A stretch of DNA of 64,000 nt. It comes from Spinacia oleracea. Its lineage: Eukaryota > Streptophyta > Magnoliopsida > Caryophyllales > Amaranthaceae. The first letter of the stretch is position 1; each line of letters opens with the position of its first letter. The translations under genes and the position numbers were made by a program. Positions 12,340-23,739 of the stretch are shown here, in pieces. Location of the stretch: assembly GCF_020520425.1 (NCBI RefSeq), contig NC_079487.1, forward strand, positions 109,712,141 to 109,776,140, written 5' to 3'. Under the pieces are notes generated by a model that was not told the origin of the DNA, searched no databases, and saw only the letters and a program-made list of their open reading frames with translations.

Positions 12340-12355
12340 TAGTACGTTGTCTCAT

Positions 12356-13003
12356 ACTTCCTTTAGAAACTTACATGGAACCTAGAGTGGAAAACAGGCC
12401 CTTTAGTTCGGCTTCGGTTTGTATCAATTTGGATCGAGTCAATTTAGGCAATAAGTCATACATTTAATATAGGGGTTTACTTAATATAAAAAATTAATCA
12501 GTATTAGTCATATTTATATTAGAGTATTATATGATAGTTCGGGTTAGGTAATTGGGTACATGTACATGTCATTTTACTAGGTCTAATTAAACCCAGACAT
12601 TCTACAACAGCAGAATTCAAGAAATCACTGATTAATCCCAAAAACTAATGAAATTACCTGATACTAAAGTTAAGAGAATGTTTCTATGAGTATTATAAAA
12701 ATATTAATCAAATTCCATATTATGGACCTCACGTCAACTACCACTCCTTTGTTTTTTGTTGACCTTCTCCTTCTTCCTGCAGGCTGCAGTAGTTGCCTGC
12801 ATGTCTGAAGTCAATTTTCTGAATTTAAAATCACAGTAAACACTGAACCTTAATTAGTAGCACCCACGTACGTTGAACCATTATTCACATCATCAACATA
12901 TGCCATTACTTATAAATACCCTCCATTAATCCCTTTACTCCTAAAACAAAAACATAACCCAATTTCCTCAAAACCCTGAAAACAAAAAAACAGAAGAAAA
13001 AAA
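12356..13003 (+). promoter_or_regulatory. Promoter and leader of the Ole e 1 / AGP-like gene
   Basis: AT-rich upstream sequence with a good TATA box, 'tataaata' at 12911-12918, 86 bp before the ATG. The leader 12945-13003 is A-rich and ends 'gaagaaaaaaaatggc', a favourable plant start context. Confidence 0.7.
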
Positions 13004-13558
13004 ATGGCAAGAACCCTGAATTTGTTTCTGTTATCAGTTCTGTTCCTAGGTTTGCCATTCCCTTACGCAAGCGCGAATGCATATGAAACGCAAAAGAGTT
13101 CGTACCCAAAACCATACGCACCACAAAAGATGGAAACAGATGTGGTTGTAGAAGGGATGGTCTACTGTCAGAGCTGCAAGTACTCAGGATCATGGTCTTT
13201 CGAAGAAGCTAAGCCCATTGATGGTGCTATAATCAGTGTTATTTGCAGGAATCACAGGGACAAAGTAAGCTACTACAAGGCCTTCACTACCTCTAAAGAA
13301 GGCTACTTCTATGCTCAACTTACTGGATTTTCAATGAAGAATCCAATTCTGGATCATCCCCTTCAGGCTTGTGTAGTGAAGCTGGTTTCTTCCCCTATTG
13401 ACAGCTGTGATGTCTTCACTAACATCAACTATGGTGTCAATGGAGCTCATCTTCGGTTTGAGAAGAAGAAGATTATGACAAAGAATTACAAAGCTGCCAT
13501 CTATGCTGCTGGCCCCTTGGCTTTCCGCCCTGAAGATTGTACTCCTGACCAATACTGA
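13004..13558 (+). CDS. PRPL1: Secreted Pollen Ole e 1 / non-classical AGP-like protein, 184 aa, single exon
   Basis: Residues 1-25 are a signal peptide ending at ASANA, so the product is exported to the cell wall. A short Pro/Lys-containing linker (KSSYPKPYAPQK, 31-42) leads into a Pollen_Ole_e_1 / PAC domain (about 45-160) with six cysteines at 55, 58, 81, 123, 135 and 179. The motif GMVYCQSCKYSG is typical of the domain start. The family binds or organises wall polymers; the exact job of this member cannot be read from sequence. Size and one-exon structure fit Arabidopsis PRPL1/MOP10 (At5g05500), a root-hair elongation protein, and the next two genes support that match by order. The symbol rests on this synteny and should be checked. 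Convergent with the BMF3-like gene, 310 bp between stops. TATA box at 12911. Confidence 0.85.
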   Translation: MARTLNLFLLSVLFLGLPFPYASANAYETQKSSYPKPYAPQKMETDVVVEGMVYCQSCKYSGSWSFEEAKPIDGAIISVICRNHRDKVSYYKAFTTSKEGYFYAQLTGFSMKNPILDHPLQACVVKLVSSPIDSCDVFTNINYGVNGAHLRFEKKKIMTKNYKAAIYAAGPLAFRPEDCTPDQY

Positions 13559-13868
13559 TTTTTTTCGAAACACCTCTATACTTAATTTTTGTGTATTTCT
13601 TCTGTGATTTTTGTAGGTTCTTGTCTAAATATGAGAGCCATTTGACTGTTCTTGAATCAAGTTATTAAGTATTAACATTTCTCTTTGCCTTCATAAATTT
13701 CTGATGATCCAAAAAAACCAATTAATATTTGTTTATAAAACAAAGTAATGAACAAAAGAGTAGAATAGAATATCAATCCATTGATTTCAAATTTGACCGT
13801 TTGAGGAAGGCGGCACCAGAGGGTGTCCAATACAACAACAAAATATTAACCCCTAAAATGAAGCATGC
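13559..13868. other. Convergent 3' ends of the Ole e 1 gene and the BMF3-like gene
   Basis: 310 bp between two stop codons on opposite strands, AT-rich, no repeat seen. It must hold both polyadenylation regions, so overlapping 3' transcripts are possible. Confidence 0.6.
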
Positions 13869-16800
13869 CTAAAAATCCAGAGGCATTTTGAAGAGGTTAT
13901 TTATATCATCCATAGCTTCTCTTGTAAAGATCGTTGGTTCATGTTGTAAATCGTGGTTATTTTTGCTTGAAAACTTTTGTGGAGGTAGTTGTGGACCTTC
14001 CGAAGTATTAAATTCATCATCTGCAAGTATTGAAAACCCACCAAAATCATTTTTACCTGAGGCAGCTGTTGCTTGTGCCTGTCTTTTCCTTCTGGTGGTC
14101 CTGACAAAATCTATTGGCTTCCCAAACATGCCATTGATATCTTCCATAGCTTCTTTAAGGTTAACGGTTGGTTCCACCAACCCGTGGTGGCAGATATTTT
14201 CCACCTCTGGATCATCTAGAATAGCTGAACCAACAAATCTATGAACAACTGTGTCCTCCCTAAATTTGGTTCTGGTTTTTCTAGATGATTTCTCCACTTT
14301 CATCTCATTGGAAGACCCTGATAGGTGATCTCGAGGCCTTAAAAACACAAATGCATCGACTCTTGAAGAAGATGATGGGGAACCATCTGTTAATGTTTGA
14401 GACTCACTTGGTTCCGAATCATTGTTTGACTCATCATCAACAAATATCTTGAATGGTTCTTGGGGAGGCTGCTCTGTTTTATTTTGTGGCACTTGAAAAT
14501 TTTCCTTGTCGTTTTGATTACTTGATCTAACTACATTATCTTGATTATCATCATCAATAAACACCTCAAGTACAGTGCTTCTGCTTTGATCTACCTTGGG
14601 TTTCTCTCTATGTGTTCTTCGAACAGCATTTGCAGTCTCAATAGGTTCTTTAAACATGCTATTTATTGCATTCATGGCCTCTTTCATGTTTATGGTAGGT
14701 TCTACGAGGCCATGATGACAGGCATCTTCTGTTTCAGATCTTCCAACAATTGCAGAATCCACGAACTTGGTCACAACAGAATCATCTCTGTATAACTTGC
14801 TTTCAGCACCTTTCTTTACCATATTTTGTGGACAATCGGTTAATATGCTCCTAGAATTGACAGGCTGTTTCTTAAAGGAAGATTTCTTGATCAAGGGTAC
14901 TTCAGAATTTCCATTAACCTTGCATAAATTTTCTTTATTCTCCCCAGAGCTGCAAGTTGGGCCAGTAGTGAAAGAAATTGACAAAGGTCTCTTAGTTCTC
15001 CTCTCCCCACACTGTATCAAATAGTGAGTAAAACAGTAAAGGACTTTGGTTCCTTAAGTGTAGAACTGTTAAAAGTTTAAGAATAGAGTTGGAGAAGTAA
15101 CCTGAAGTCTCTTATTCATGTGCCGTTTCATCCGTTGTATAAACTGTTCATATGATTTCTCCAATTCACCAAAAGGTTCTGCAAGGCTTCACAGAAGTTC
15201 AGAGAACGTAAGTAAATATAACTCTGTTGCACAAAAAAACCGTCATACTCAAACATCATATGAACAAATGATCCCATGTTTTATGCCTAACATAGACCAT
15301 GTAATTTCATACATAACCCTCTAACAATACCCAGAATATACAAGCACACCAATAAGCTGAGAATACATGGATACTGAAGAATCTTAGATTATAAGCTCCA
15401 CAGATATCGAAACCAGTGACTGAGAAATTATTAGCAAATACTCTTTTATCTCAGTTGATTTCTTCAGTCTCGTATTGAGATTCAAAATCAGCTATTACGT
15501 GAAGTGTAAATATCCCAAGGCATGGGACTATGGGAGACCGTATTCAGTCAATAAACATGTCACTTATCTGTTGTAGTAAATTGAACGGAACAATAATTTG
15601 TGTGTTACCTAGAATTCACCATGACGGTCTTATTATTTTGTTTCAAATAGGCACAGATTTCTTTGAAAGAACCATCCCAAGGCATGGGACTATGGGAGAC
15701 CGTATTCAGTCAATAAACATGTCACTTATCTGTTGTAGTAAATTGAACGGAACAATAATTTGTGTGTTACCTAGAATTCACCATGACGGTCTTATTATTT
15801 TGTTTCAAATAGGCACAGATTTCTTTGAAAGAACCATCCGACTATCAAGTATATAATGAATAAGCTAATTGCAAATATGATCAAACATCTCTAAATCAAA
15901 CACAAGACTTTTACTTTGAGACAGAAGACAGTATTCCTTTCTATATAGTTCCATTAGATTGGGCGTAAAATGGTTTCCTACACATTTTGATTAGCAGAAT
16001 GATATAAGATACTAAAGGGGTCGGAACAAATCTTCCCATAACTTCAAATTTTAGAAGCCTAGTTTGTTCTTTTCTCAAAACAAAGGATTTGCTTCAGATA
16101 AGTTCAGCTTAGGGCTCATACATTCTGACACATTCAGTTTGGGAAACCAAGTTCAGAAAAGTTTAACTCGAGGTGGACAAGTCAACTTTTTAGTTTCAGA
16201 TCTAACAAGTCCAATAAGTTCTATGAAAGGGTACTAAATTACTCCAATAAGCTCAAACATAATCAGTAGCCCAAAAAAACTCAAAAAAGTGCTGATTTTC
16301 CTCTCATTCATATCCAAACTCCAACCTAAATGTGTCCAATAAGTTCTTAGGATCTGTTATTCTGAAAACAAATAAGCTCGAAATCGGAACAGTTCAGGAA
16401 ACTAACCATATTTCTTCTTCCATGAGTAAAAAGCCAACAATAAAATCTCCAATTTTTCCACCCCACTAAGGCATTAACTATTAATAACCACAAATTAGCA
16501 ACAAATACCCTCTAGGGTTTCAACCAAAACCACATTTTCAACAGCAAAGAAAACCCAAATTGTTGAAGTAAACCACAAGCTAACATTACACAGCTACAAT
16601 CTCTATATACAATACTTTTCCCCTTAAATAATTGCAATTGAAGTCTTGAAATTGGACAAAGAAATTCACTGCAACTTACTTTTGAACCCCCAAAAGATAC
16701 ATTTTTTCAGCATCATCAAATTTTTTAATCTTCTCATAATAAAGCGCATACGCCTGATAAAATAGACACCGCTTCTTCCCAATCTTCTTCGTCTCCATAG

Positions 16801-17258
16801 TCCGCAACAACGCTTTCGGATCATCTACATAATCCATCTACACCCCACAATTCAAACCCTAAATCAATAAAAACAAAAATTCACAAATTCATGAAATCAA
16901 AAAAATCAAGAAAGATAGAAAAATAATCACCAATTGCAACCAAATGCGGAGGTATCGGAGGTCATTGCGGTAGCGGCGATCGGAATCGAAAGTCTTGGCG
17001 CATTTCTGAAGGAATCGAGGGAGCTTCTCTTTGAGGAGGTGGTGTGGTAAAGTTTCTTTCATTTTTCGAACTCCGCTGCAATTGATTTCACGAAAGTGTG
17101 ACAGAGTTAGTGAACATTATGGAGAAAGAAAAGAGAGAGGAGAGAGAAAGAGAGAGAGGGAATTACCTGAGCCATGGAAAAAGAGGGTCGTTGCCGGAGT
17201 AAGATTTGATTTCGGAGATTAGAGATGTGAAGAGATCGTTGTGATTTGTGCTCGCCAT
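13869..17258 (-). CDS. BMF3: MAD3/BUB1-related spindle checkpoint protein, BMF3 type, 540 aa, 5 exons
   Basis: Exons on the minus strand: 17258-17167, 17075-16931, 16837-16680, 15186-15102, 15011-13869; 1623 nt in one frame. Residues 1-160 form the Mad3_BUB1_I (TPR-like) domain, with DRRYRNDLRYLRIWLQL, KIGKKRCLFYQAYALYYE and SYEQFIQRMKRHMNKRLQ. There is no kinase domain. The tail has two KEN boxes (186-188 and 329-331) and ABBA-like motifs LEVFIDDD (308-315) and FKIFVDDE (347-354), with a weaker FSILADDE (486-493). A module ending CHHGLVEPTxNxKEAMxxINxMF occurs at 237-284 and 413-462, and in short form at 518-540. The family delays anaphase by binding and inhibiting APC/C-CDC20. Lack of a KEN box before the TPR domain favours BMF3 over BMF2. 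Intron 3 (1.5 kb) carries a tandem duplication. Confidence 0.88.
15512..15837. repeat. Perfect 162-bp tandem duplication in BMF3 intron 3
   Basis: The 162-bp unit starting 'atcccaaggcatgggactat' at 15512 is repeated at 15674 with no difference that I can see. It creates a repeated open frame on the plus strand (MGDRIQSINMSLICC twice) with no known meaning. The exon 3 to exon 4 join does not need it. Either very recent or an assembly duplication. Confidence 0.9.
16040..16400. repeat. Decayed repeat with 'aagttcag' words in BMF3 intron 3
   Basis: Many 'ataagttcag', 'aagttcaga' and 'aataagctc' words, as in the small MITEs at 11889-12045 and 51937-52219. Ends are not clear and no target duplication was found. 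Probably an old member of that group. Confidence 0.35.
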
Positions 17259-17957
17259 TTTTGTGAAATTGCAGAGCTTGTGGAGGGGGGAGGGGGGGAA
17301 GTGAGTGACGAAGAAGAGGAAAGTGAAAATTTAAATTTTGATGAGCGGCGCCTAGCCGTTGAGTGCTTTTGTGGCCATCGGGATAGCTTAAATACGGAGC
17401 ATTGAGACCCGACAAAATTGTTAGCTTGACGTTATCACCTTCGAGGAAGTATAATTCAATATGTGATATGTATTTTAAGACAAATGATAAATGATTAAAT
17501 AGGTTAAAGATAAATGTTAAAGGACAAAATTAATACATATCACCCTACTAAATGATAAAATAGGTTAGAGACAAATGCTAAAGGACAAAATCAATATTTT
17601 TTTAAAATAACATCCGTTTTTAAAAATGACATCGGATTTTAAAAAATGGCATCTGTTTTTGAAAAATGGCATTTGTTATTTGAAAAATGGCACTTGTTTT
17701 AATATTTGTTTTATCCTATTTTGTCGTTTAGTGGGGTGATATGTATCTTAAAATACATATCAGATATTGGCCTCTCCGCCCTCTATAAACTTGTATCCCA
17801 CGCCGGTTGGCATTGTTTCATTGATTTTCACGACGTATACATGCTCTCTCAACTTTTAAATTAGTTTGTACTCGTGTTAATGTACGAGATTTCTATAAAA
17901 TTAGAAAGCTAATGACAAAAAAACAATAATTTTTATTTTCATAAATCATTCATATTA
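17259..17957. promoter_or_regulatory. Upstream region of BMF3 with a small MITE-like repeat
   Basis: 17259-17448 and 17773-17957 are the host spacer next to the BMF3 start. Between them, about 17449-17772, lies an inverted-repeat segment: 'atatgtattttaaga' near 17460 and its inverse near 17745, with 'ttgtcgtttagtggggtgatatg' type sequence near the right end and a run of 'aaaatggcatttgtt' words inside. A second member lies at 49232-49515. Confidence 0.6.
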
Positions 17958-18139
17958 GGGAGCGTTTGGTTGGGGGTTTTCAGGAAAGGAAATGATGGGT
18001 TTCATTCCATTTGTTGTTGTTTGTTTGGTGATTTTTGTCATTTCCTTTATCCTATTTTCTTTTTCACTTACCCCAAATCCCTCTACAATGATACCCTACC
18101 ACCCTAAGGTTTTCCATTCTCTTTCCCTCGACCACTCTC

Positions 18140-18207
18140 TTTTCATAATAAATAATGAATAATAAATAATCAATAATAAATTATAAATTATAATTATAAA
18201 TCATAAA

Positions 18208-18248
<41 letters not shown>

Positions 18249-18320
18249 TATTTATTATTATTAGTTATTAATTAATAATTAATAATTAATAATTAATAAT
18301 TAATTATTTATTATTATTAT
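18140..18320. repeat. TTA/TAA microsatellite
   Basis: A run of 'tta' triplets around 18209-18250, flanked by 'aataatt' and 'aataataaat' repeats. Simple sequence within the Harbinger's left arm. Confidence 0.9.
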
Positions 18321-19131
18321 CTGCTCTCCACTACTTCGTTTCCACAACCGCCCACCTCGCCACTACCTTTGTTTTGTCCGACAATGATGGGCCATCATGA
18401 CCACCTCTAACAACACCAGATCGCCTTCAATAATTATGAAGTTATGTTGTAGAAGTCTATAATTAAAAGTAAAACCACAAACATATTCAAGTTTAATTCT
18501 GAAATTGAATTTCATATACTTCGTATGTTTCATAGATACACTTTTGAATCGCATTACAATAATCAAACTATATACAAACATGATATGGTATTATCTTAAC
18601 CCAAATGTAGTCTTCGTGAATTGCATTTTCTTTGTGTTTGAGCTCCAAATCATCTCCTGACTCTCTTCCCAGATTAAAATAAAAAAATTAACTCACAAAA
18701 AACAATAAACAAACATTCGAAACTAATCAACAAGAGGACAAACTCATTGAGATAAACACAACCAATAAAGTAAGAAAAGTATTAAAATTGTGGCAACAAG
18801 ATCTAACATAAAAGGGTAGCGCATAACTAGCTAAATCAAATATAAAGACAATATTCAAACAAACAAGAATATGAACAAATCAAAATTCATATTTCAAAAC
18901 TCTTACCTAATTTTTCTACATCGATCAAATTGACTACAATCCATCCAAATTAAGAGACGAAAATCTAATTTGTCCATTAAAATCAGAACATCCACTTCCC
19001 CTTTTTCTCTCTCCTCTCAACAGATCTCTAAAAAGAGCAATGGATGGAGACCAATAAGAGATAAAATGACTATTGAAATGTATACCTTCTTGTTGTCGAA
19101 GATCTCAGCAAACCCCCCATTAAAATTCGGC
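18321..19131. other. Left arm of the Harbinger, no gene seen
   Basis: AT-rich, no open frame with a recognisable product. The missing N-terminal exon of the transposase is not visible here. Confidence 0.5.
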
Positions 19132-19134
19132 ATG

Positions 19135-22100
19135 CACTAGTACAAAAAAGGTATGTTGCTTCACCTTAAATGCATCGAACCCAAACTTGTTTGAAGCATT
19201 AAGTAACATTTTCTTCGATACTATTTTTCGGATTGAAGCTTTTGATAGATTTTGAAATTCTATCAAATATATTGCATGGAACCTAATAAAATTTGAAGCA
19301 ATTAAATATGAAATTAAACCGCCAAAATATTAAAATTTCCGCCAAAAATTAAACGCTTCGAGCCTATTTGAAAACGATGTAAAATAGTCGTTGATTTTAG
19401 GACAGCTAACTGCTCAAGCCCAATTGAGTTGTACTGTTGGACATAAGAATGATCGATTCGCCTCAGATCAAAACCACTAAACCCACGACCTCCATTACTC
19501 TCCCTTTCTAAAAAAAACAAAAAAATCCAAATGAAGAACAACCTCCATTACTCTCGAGCGTTTAACAACCTCCATTTCTCTCCACTTCTCTCCACATCTC
19601 CAGTCATAGAACACCAAAAATCTGTGCAAGATAACTCAATCAGGAAACATAAATCAGATAAACCAACCAAAATATAATACCCACCATAGTTGCCGCCTAA
19701 CAAGCTGTTGCTTTCACATCAATCGGTTCTTCACTCAAAAATTCATTACAATTGAAAGGTTAGTTGCTCTATCTATTTAATTTTCTACAATTTATGAAGT
19801 AATTATTTGGTATTGTGAGTTTCATGTAAATGATTTTTGGAAAAAGAAAATCAATAAAGTTGCATGATTGCATGACTAGTGTTGTTAATGAACTTGTAAA
19901 GGATGTAATAGTTATATTTTTTTTCGTGCAATATGTTTAGGGTCTTATACGAAAAATACAAGAACTTGAGTGTTGACTAGATCTCATTCATGTGTCAAGA
20001 ATTGATTTCAGCAACTACATTGCATTTAAGTTCAAAGAACACAGATGAAGTATGTGAATACATGTCAAGAGTAATGAAAGAAGCTTCTGAAAACAATCAA
20101 AAGATCCTAGCCCCATATCATCAGAATTGAAGTAAGATAATCTCTCTAATGAAAATACGTTTTATGCTGCCTTAATTTCCTTCTTTTACGAAAGTTTATT
20201 TTCTTATCTTGGTTAGAACAATACTAGCTGCTTTGTTTGTTCTGTGTTCGACACTTTTGGCATCTATCTGTATTCTTGCATGTCATATAGTCGCATATCC
20301 CGCAGTCATACAATATCTATATTTGAGAAACCCTCTTCATATAGTTTCCTATTAGTACTCACATTTTAAGATTTTCTGATTTTAATGATATACAACAAAA
20401 ATTTGCTTCATTACATCTTAGTTTTATATCCACAACATCCTTACAAGTGAACCTTCATGCAATTTTTATGCCAAAAGAGACTCCTTACCTCGACACCTTT
20501 TCATGAAGCTTTTCAAGCGCTATAGTGCATATTGTTATTGACAACTATACATGCTGCACAATTTTCTTTCTTTTCACATTGAAACCCACTAGAAAATGTT
20601 ATAGGTCATATACCATATAGATGGCTGAAGCCTTTTATTGATATTGAAACATACTAAGATAACTTTCATCAGTTTATCTAGATGTTATCATTGGAACGAT
20701 CCATACAAGGTGGTGGTGGTGATTATCGTTGTTTCCCTTGTTAGGGACATTACCAGGAATATAGAAGGTCAATAATTATGTCATTAATAATTAAGCTCAT
20801 TATAAAGGTACGACTTTGCACAACTAGGGTGCAGTAGCCTCAGGGTTCCAACAACTATAACCTAAAATCAGTTCAGGGTGCATCTTTCAAGATCTGTAAA
20901 TAGTAATCCTGTATAAAGGGCATTTGATGGTTTAAAATTCTGCACATAGTTTTAAACTACAGGCCTAGTTCAGTTCATATGAAGTCAACAACGACATATT
21001 CTTCTTTAAGTTCTATCAGTAATGGAAGTATCTAGTTTTGTATCATATGATTTGCACGGGTCATGTTTTCTTAATCAATTTTTAAAAGGTGTTGATCAGA
21101 AGTTGAAGAAACAATGAACTTAAGTGGTTGAGAATTTATTGAATGAGACTTTAGGAATGTTAATTTTTCGTTTTATTAATTCAGATAAGGTAAGATTGGT
21201 TTGTATGTTAAAAACATTCGAATAGAAAGAGAGTATTAAAGGAGTAACAAGTGGCAATCGATGCAAGTTGACATCCCACGACCCTTGTTTAAAAATAAAA
21301 CATTGCAAGAAATCTTACATGTTTATCCTTCAAGCATCCTTTAATCCTTCTAACAAAACAAATTATAGAATGTAGTAATTGATAAGTTTGTTAACAAATA
21401 AATTTGACTCCTATGCCCCAAGTGTTGCATACCCTTCATCATATAAAACCTAGTTAAAATTGACATTCTTGTTATTATTTATGATTTCTTTTTTCAATAT
21501 AAACAATATCTAATCTTGTTCCTGGTTTATTAAACATGTAGCTATCATTGGGTTCTTCTTGTGATTTAACCAATCATAAATACAATTCACGTATTTGATT
21601 CCATTAAGAAGAAACGTAGCCTAGCAATAAGATCTGTATTAGGTAGAGTGTGGATATTATACGTCAAGGTTCATGTTTGACATAGTCCATTAATGGAAAG
21701 TGAAGATCTATTCAAATTACAATTTCTTTCAAACTTATTTAAGTAGATGATCTGTTTATATATTAGATATGTTAACATTGATTTTTCTATATTTATATAT
21801 TTCTTGCAGGATTTAAAGACGAATAGGCCTTATATTAATGGACAAATGCGTGAAGTTTTAACTTGAAGGCTCAATACATTTTGGACTTTGTATTCTCCAA
21901 AAGTCTAGTACTTTGTTAGAAAAACTACTATTACTAGATATTAAGACATTTATGTATAATCGTTACAGGTGCCTACCCTTGTAGTTTTATTTGTTTTTAT
22001 ATATTTTGATATTTTTTACAATTTATGACATATATGTTTTAGGATGATTTTATGGATTTGGAATGGTTTAATGATTTTGTAGTGGTTACGGTTGTTGTGG

Positions 22101-22584
22101 TAGTTGAATTTTTTTGTTGTTGTGATTGCTTGCTATTGGAAAAACTGGTAAGCGCTTCGGAGATAGATGATGGTACTGTGGTGTACTAAATTGCCTCATT
22201 GGTTATGGAGGAGTTATTCAATTCCCTCTTTTTGAAATATTTTTAAAAATTTAAAAGTCGCACATATTGCTAAGGGCTTATGCTTGAGACCAAAGAAATT
22301 ACTTCAATCAATTGATTTGAATAATCCATAAGTTTGAAGCAACTGAAACTTTTAATGCTTCGAATAATTGATAGGCGCGAAGCAATTGCTAGTACGTTTT
22401 AATAGTTGTTACAATCAAATGCTTCGAAATATTGGTAGGTGTAATGCAATAGTAATCTTAATTGCTTTGCACTTGCTCGAAGCAATTGGATACTTTCAAA
22501 TGCTTCAAGTCTATTTGCTTCGCACTTAATACGAATCAATAACCCCTTTTAGGTTCGAAGCAATATCCCCTTTTTGTACTAGTG
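19135..22584. mobile_element. Non-autonomous CACTA transposon, 3450 bp, inside the Harbinger
   Basis: Starts CACTAGTACAAAAAAGG and ends with the inverse CCCCTTTTTGTACTAGTG; flanked by ATG at 19132-19134 and 22585-22587, the 3-bp duplication expected for CACTA. The subterminal zones carry repeated 'gcttcgaa' and 'gaagcaatt' words (strong at 22280-22560), as binding sites for a CACTA transposase do. No transposase and no recognisable captured gene was found in the middle; only short frames occur. It must depend on a helper elsewhere. Confidence 0.9.
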
Positions 22585-22782
22585 ATGGTGGGGGTTAGCA
22601 GTGGTGTTGGGTGGAAGGAGAAATGGGGGCTGGAAAAGGAGCTGGTGGTTGGTGGAAGTGGTGTAGAGTAGTTGAAAATGCTTCGAAGTATATAAACACT
22701 TAAAAAATATATTTCCTTATTAATTAAGAAATGGAAATATTTTATTATAACTAATGAACTTGTCTATTTTTATAATTGTAGA

Positions 22783-23572
22783 GTTGCTTAGGAGCTCTAG
22801 ATGACACATTCATTAAAGTACATATACCAAATGAGGAGAGAGGAAGGTATCGAACAAGAAAAGGAAACCTTGCAATGAATGTCTTAGGCGTTTGTAATCC
22901 CAATATGGAATTTATTTTTGTATTGTCCGGATGGGAGGGATCTGCACATGATAGACGTATTTTACGAGATGCAATTTCTAGGCCTAATGGTTTTAAAGTA
23001 CCTCAAGGTAAATCATTAATTAAAAATTTACCGTTAAAATGACTAGACTTATTATAATTTATTAGTAACGGTTTCATTTTGTTGTATTTCAAGGTTGTTA
23101 CTATCTAGTAGATGCCGGCTACACTAACTGTGAGGGGTTTCTTGCACCATAAAGAAGGCATCGTTACCACTTGAAAGAATGGGGTGATCGACAACCAACA
23201 AGTCAGAGGAATACTTCAATATGAAACATTCTAGAGCTAGGAATGTAATTGAGAGAACTTTTGGCGTGTTGAAAGGGAGATGGGCAATTCTTAAAAGTCC
23301 TTCATTTTTCTCAACCCGCACTCAGGGTCGTATTGTTATAGCTTGTGGTTTATTGCACAATCTTATTCGAAAGTACATGCCTACAAATTTTGAGGTTGAT
23401 GAGTCATCAGATAAGAGTGAATATGAGGAGGAGGATGATGGTATAGGTGATGATCGAGGTTGAATACATTACCCAAGTTCGGCCATCGGATGCTTGGACT
23501 GCTTTTAGGAATAATTTAGACAAACTTCATTTAATGCTTGGAGAGCTAGACACAATAATGAAACATGATTAA
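22783..23572 (+). pseudogene. Harbinger DDE transposase (HARBI1/PIF type), 5'-truncated and broken
   Basis: Two exons: 22783-23007 and 23094-23572. The first shows [13 protein letters not shown] (first catalytic Asp region), [26 protein letters not shown]; the second starts GCYYLVDAGYTN (second Asp) and reaches VIERTFGVLKGRWAIL (Glu). This is the DDE_Tnp_4 core that cuts and joins transposon ends. The N-terminal part before GALD is absent, an in-frame TAA follows GFLAP near 23150, a frameshift lies near 23218, and another near 23450 separates the tail (PSDAWTAFRNNLDKLHLML). It cannot make a working enzyme. Confidence 0.85.
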
Positions 23573-23739
23573 TATATACTAGTTGATGTTACTTTGTTTT
23601 GTTTATCCTTGTGATTGGTATGGTTGGACATGATATTTGTATTTCAATGTTGAATTAATATTCATGTTAATTTTCCTATGCAACAATCCAATTTATAATA
23701 TTTTTTGGGGTTATGTATTATTTTATATTATTGATTAGG

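Noticed and set aside
13888-15024. Plus-strand open frames across the BMF3 last exon
   Set aside because: Shadows of the long minus-strand exon, which has the KEN, ABBA and CHHG motifs.
15530-15856. 108-residue open frame with a repeated peptide
   Set aside because: It comes from the 162-bp tandem duplication in an intron, antisense to BMF3. No start context or family.
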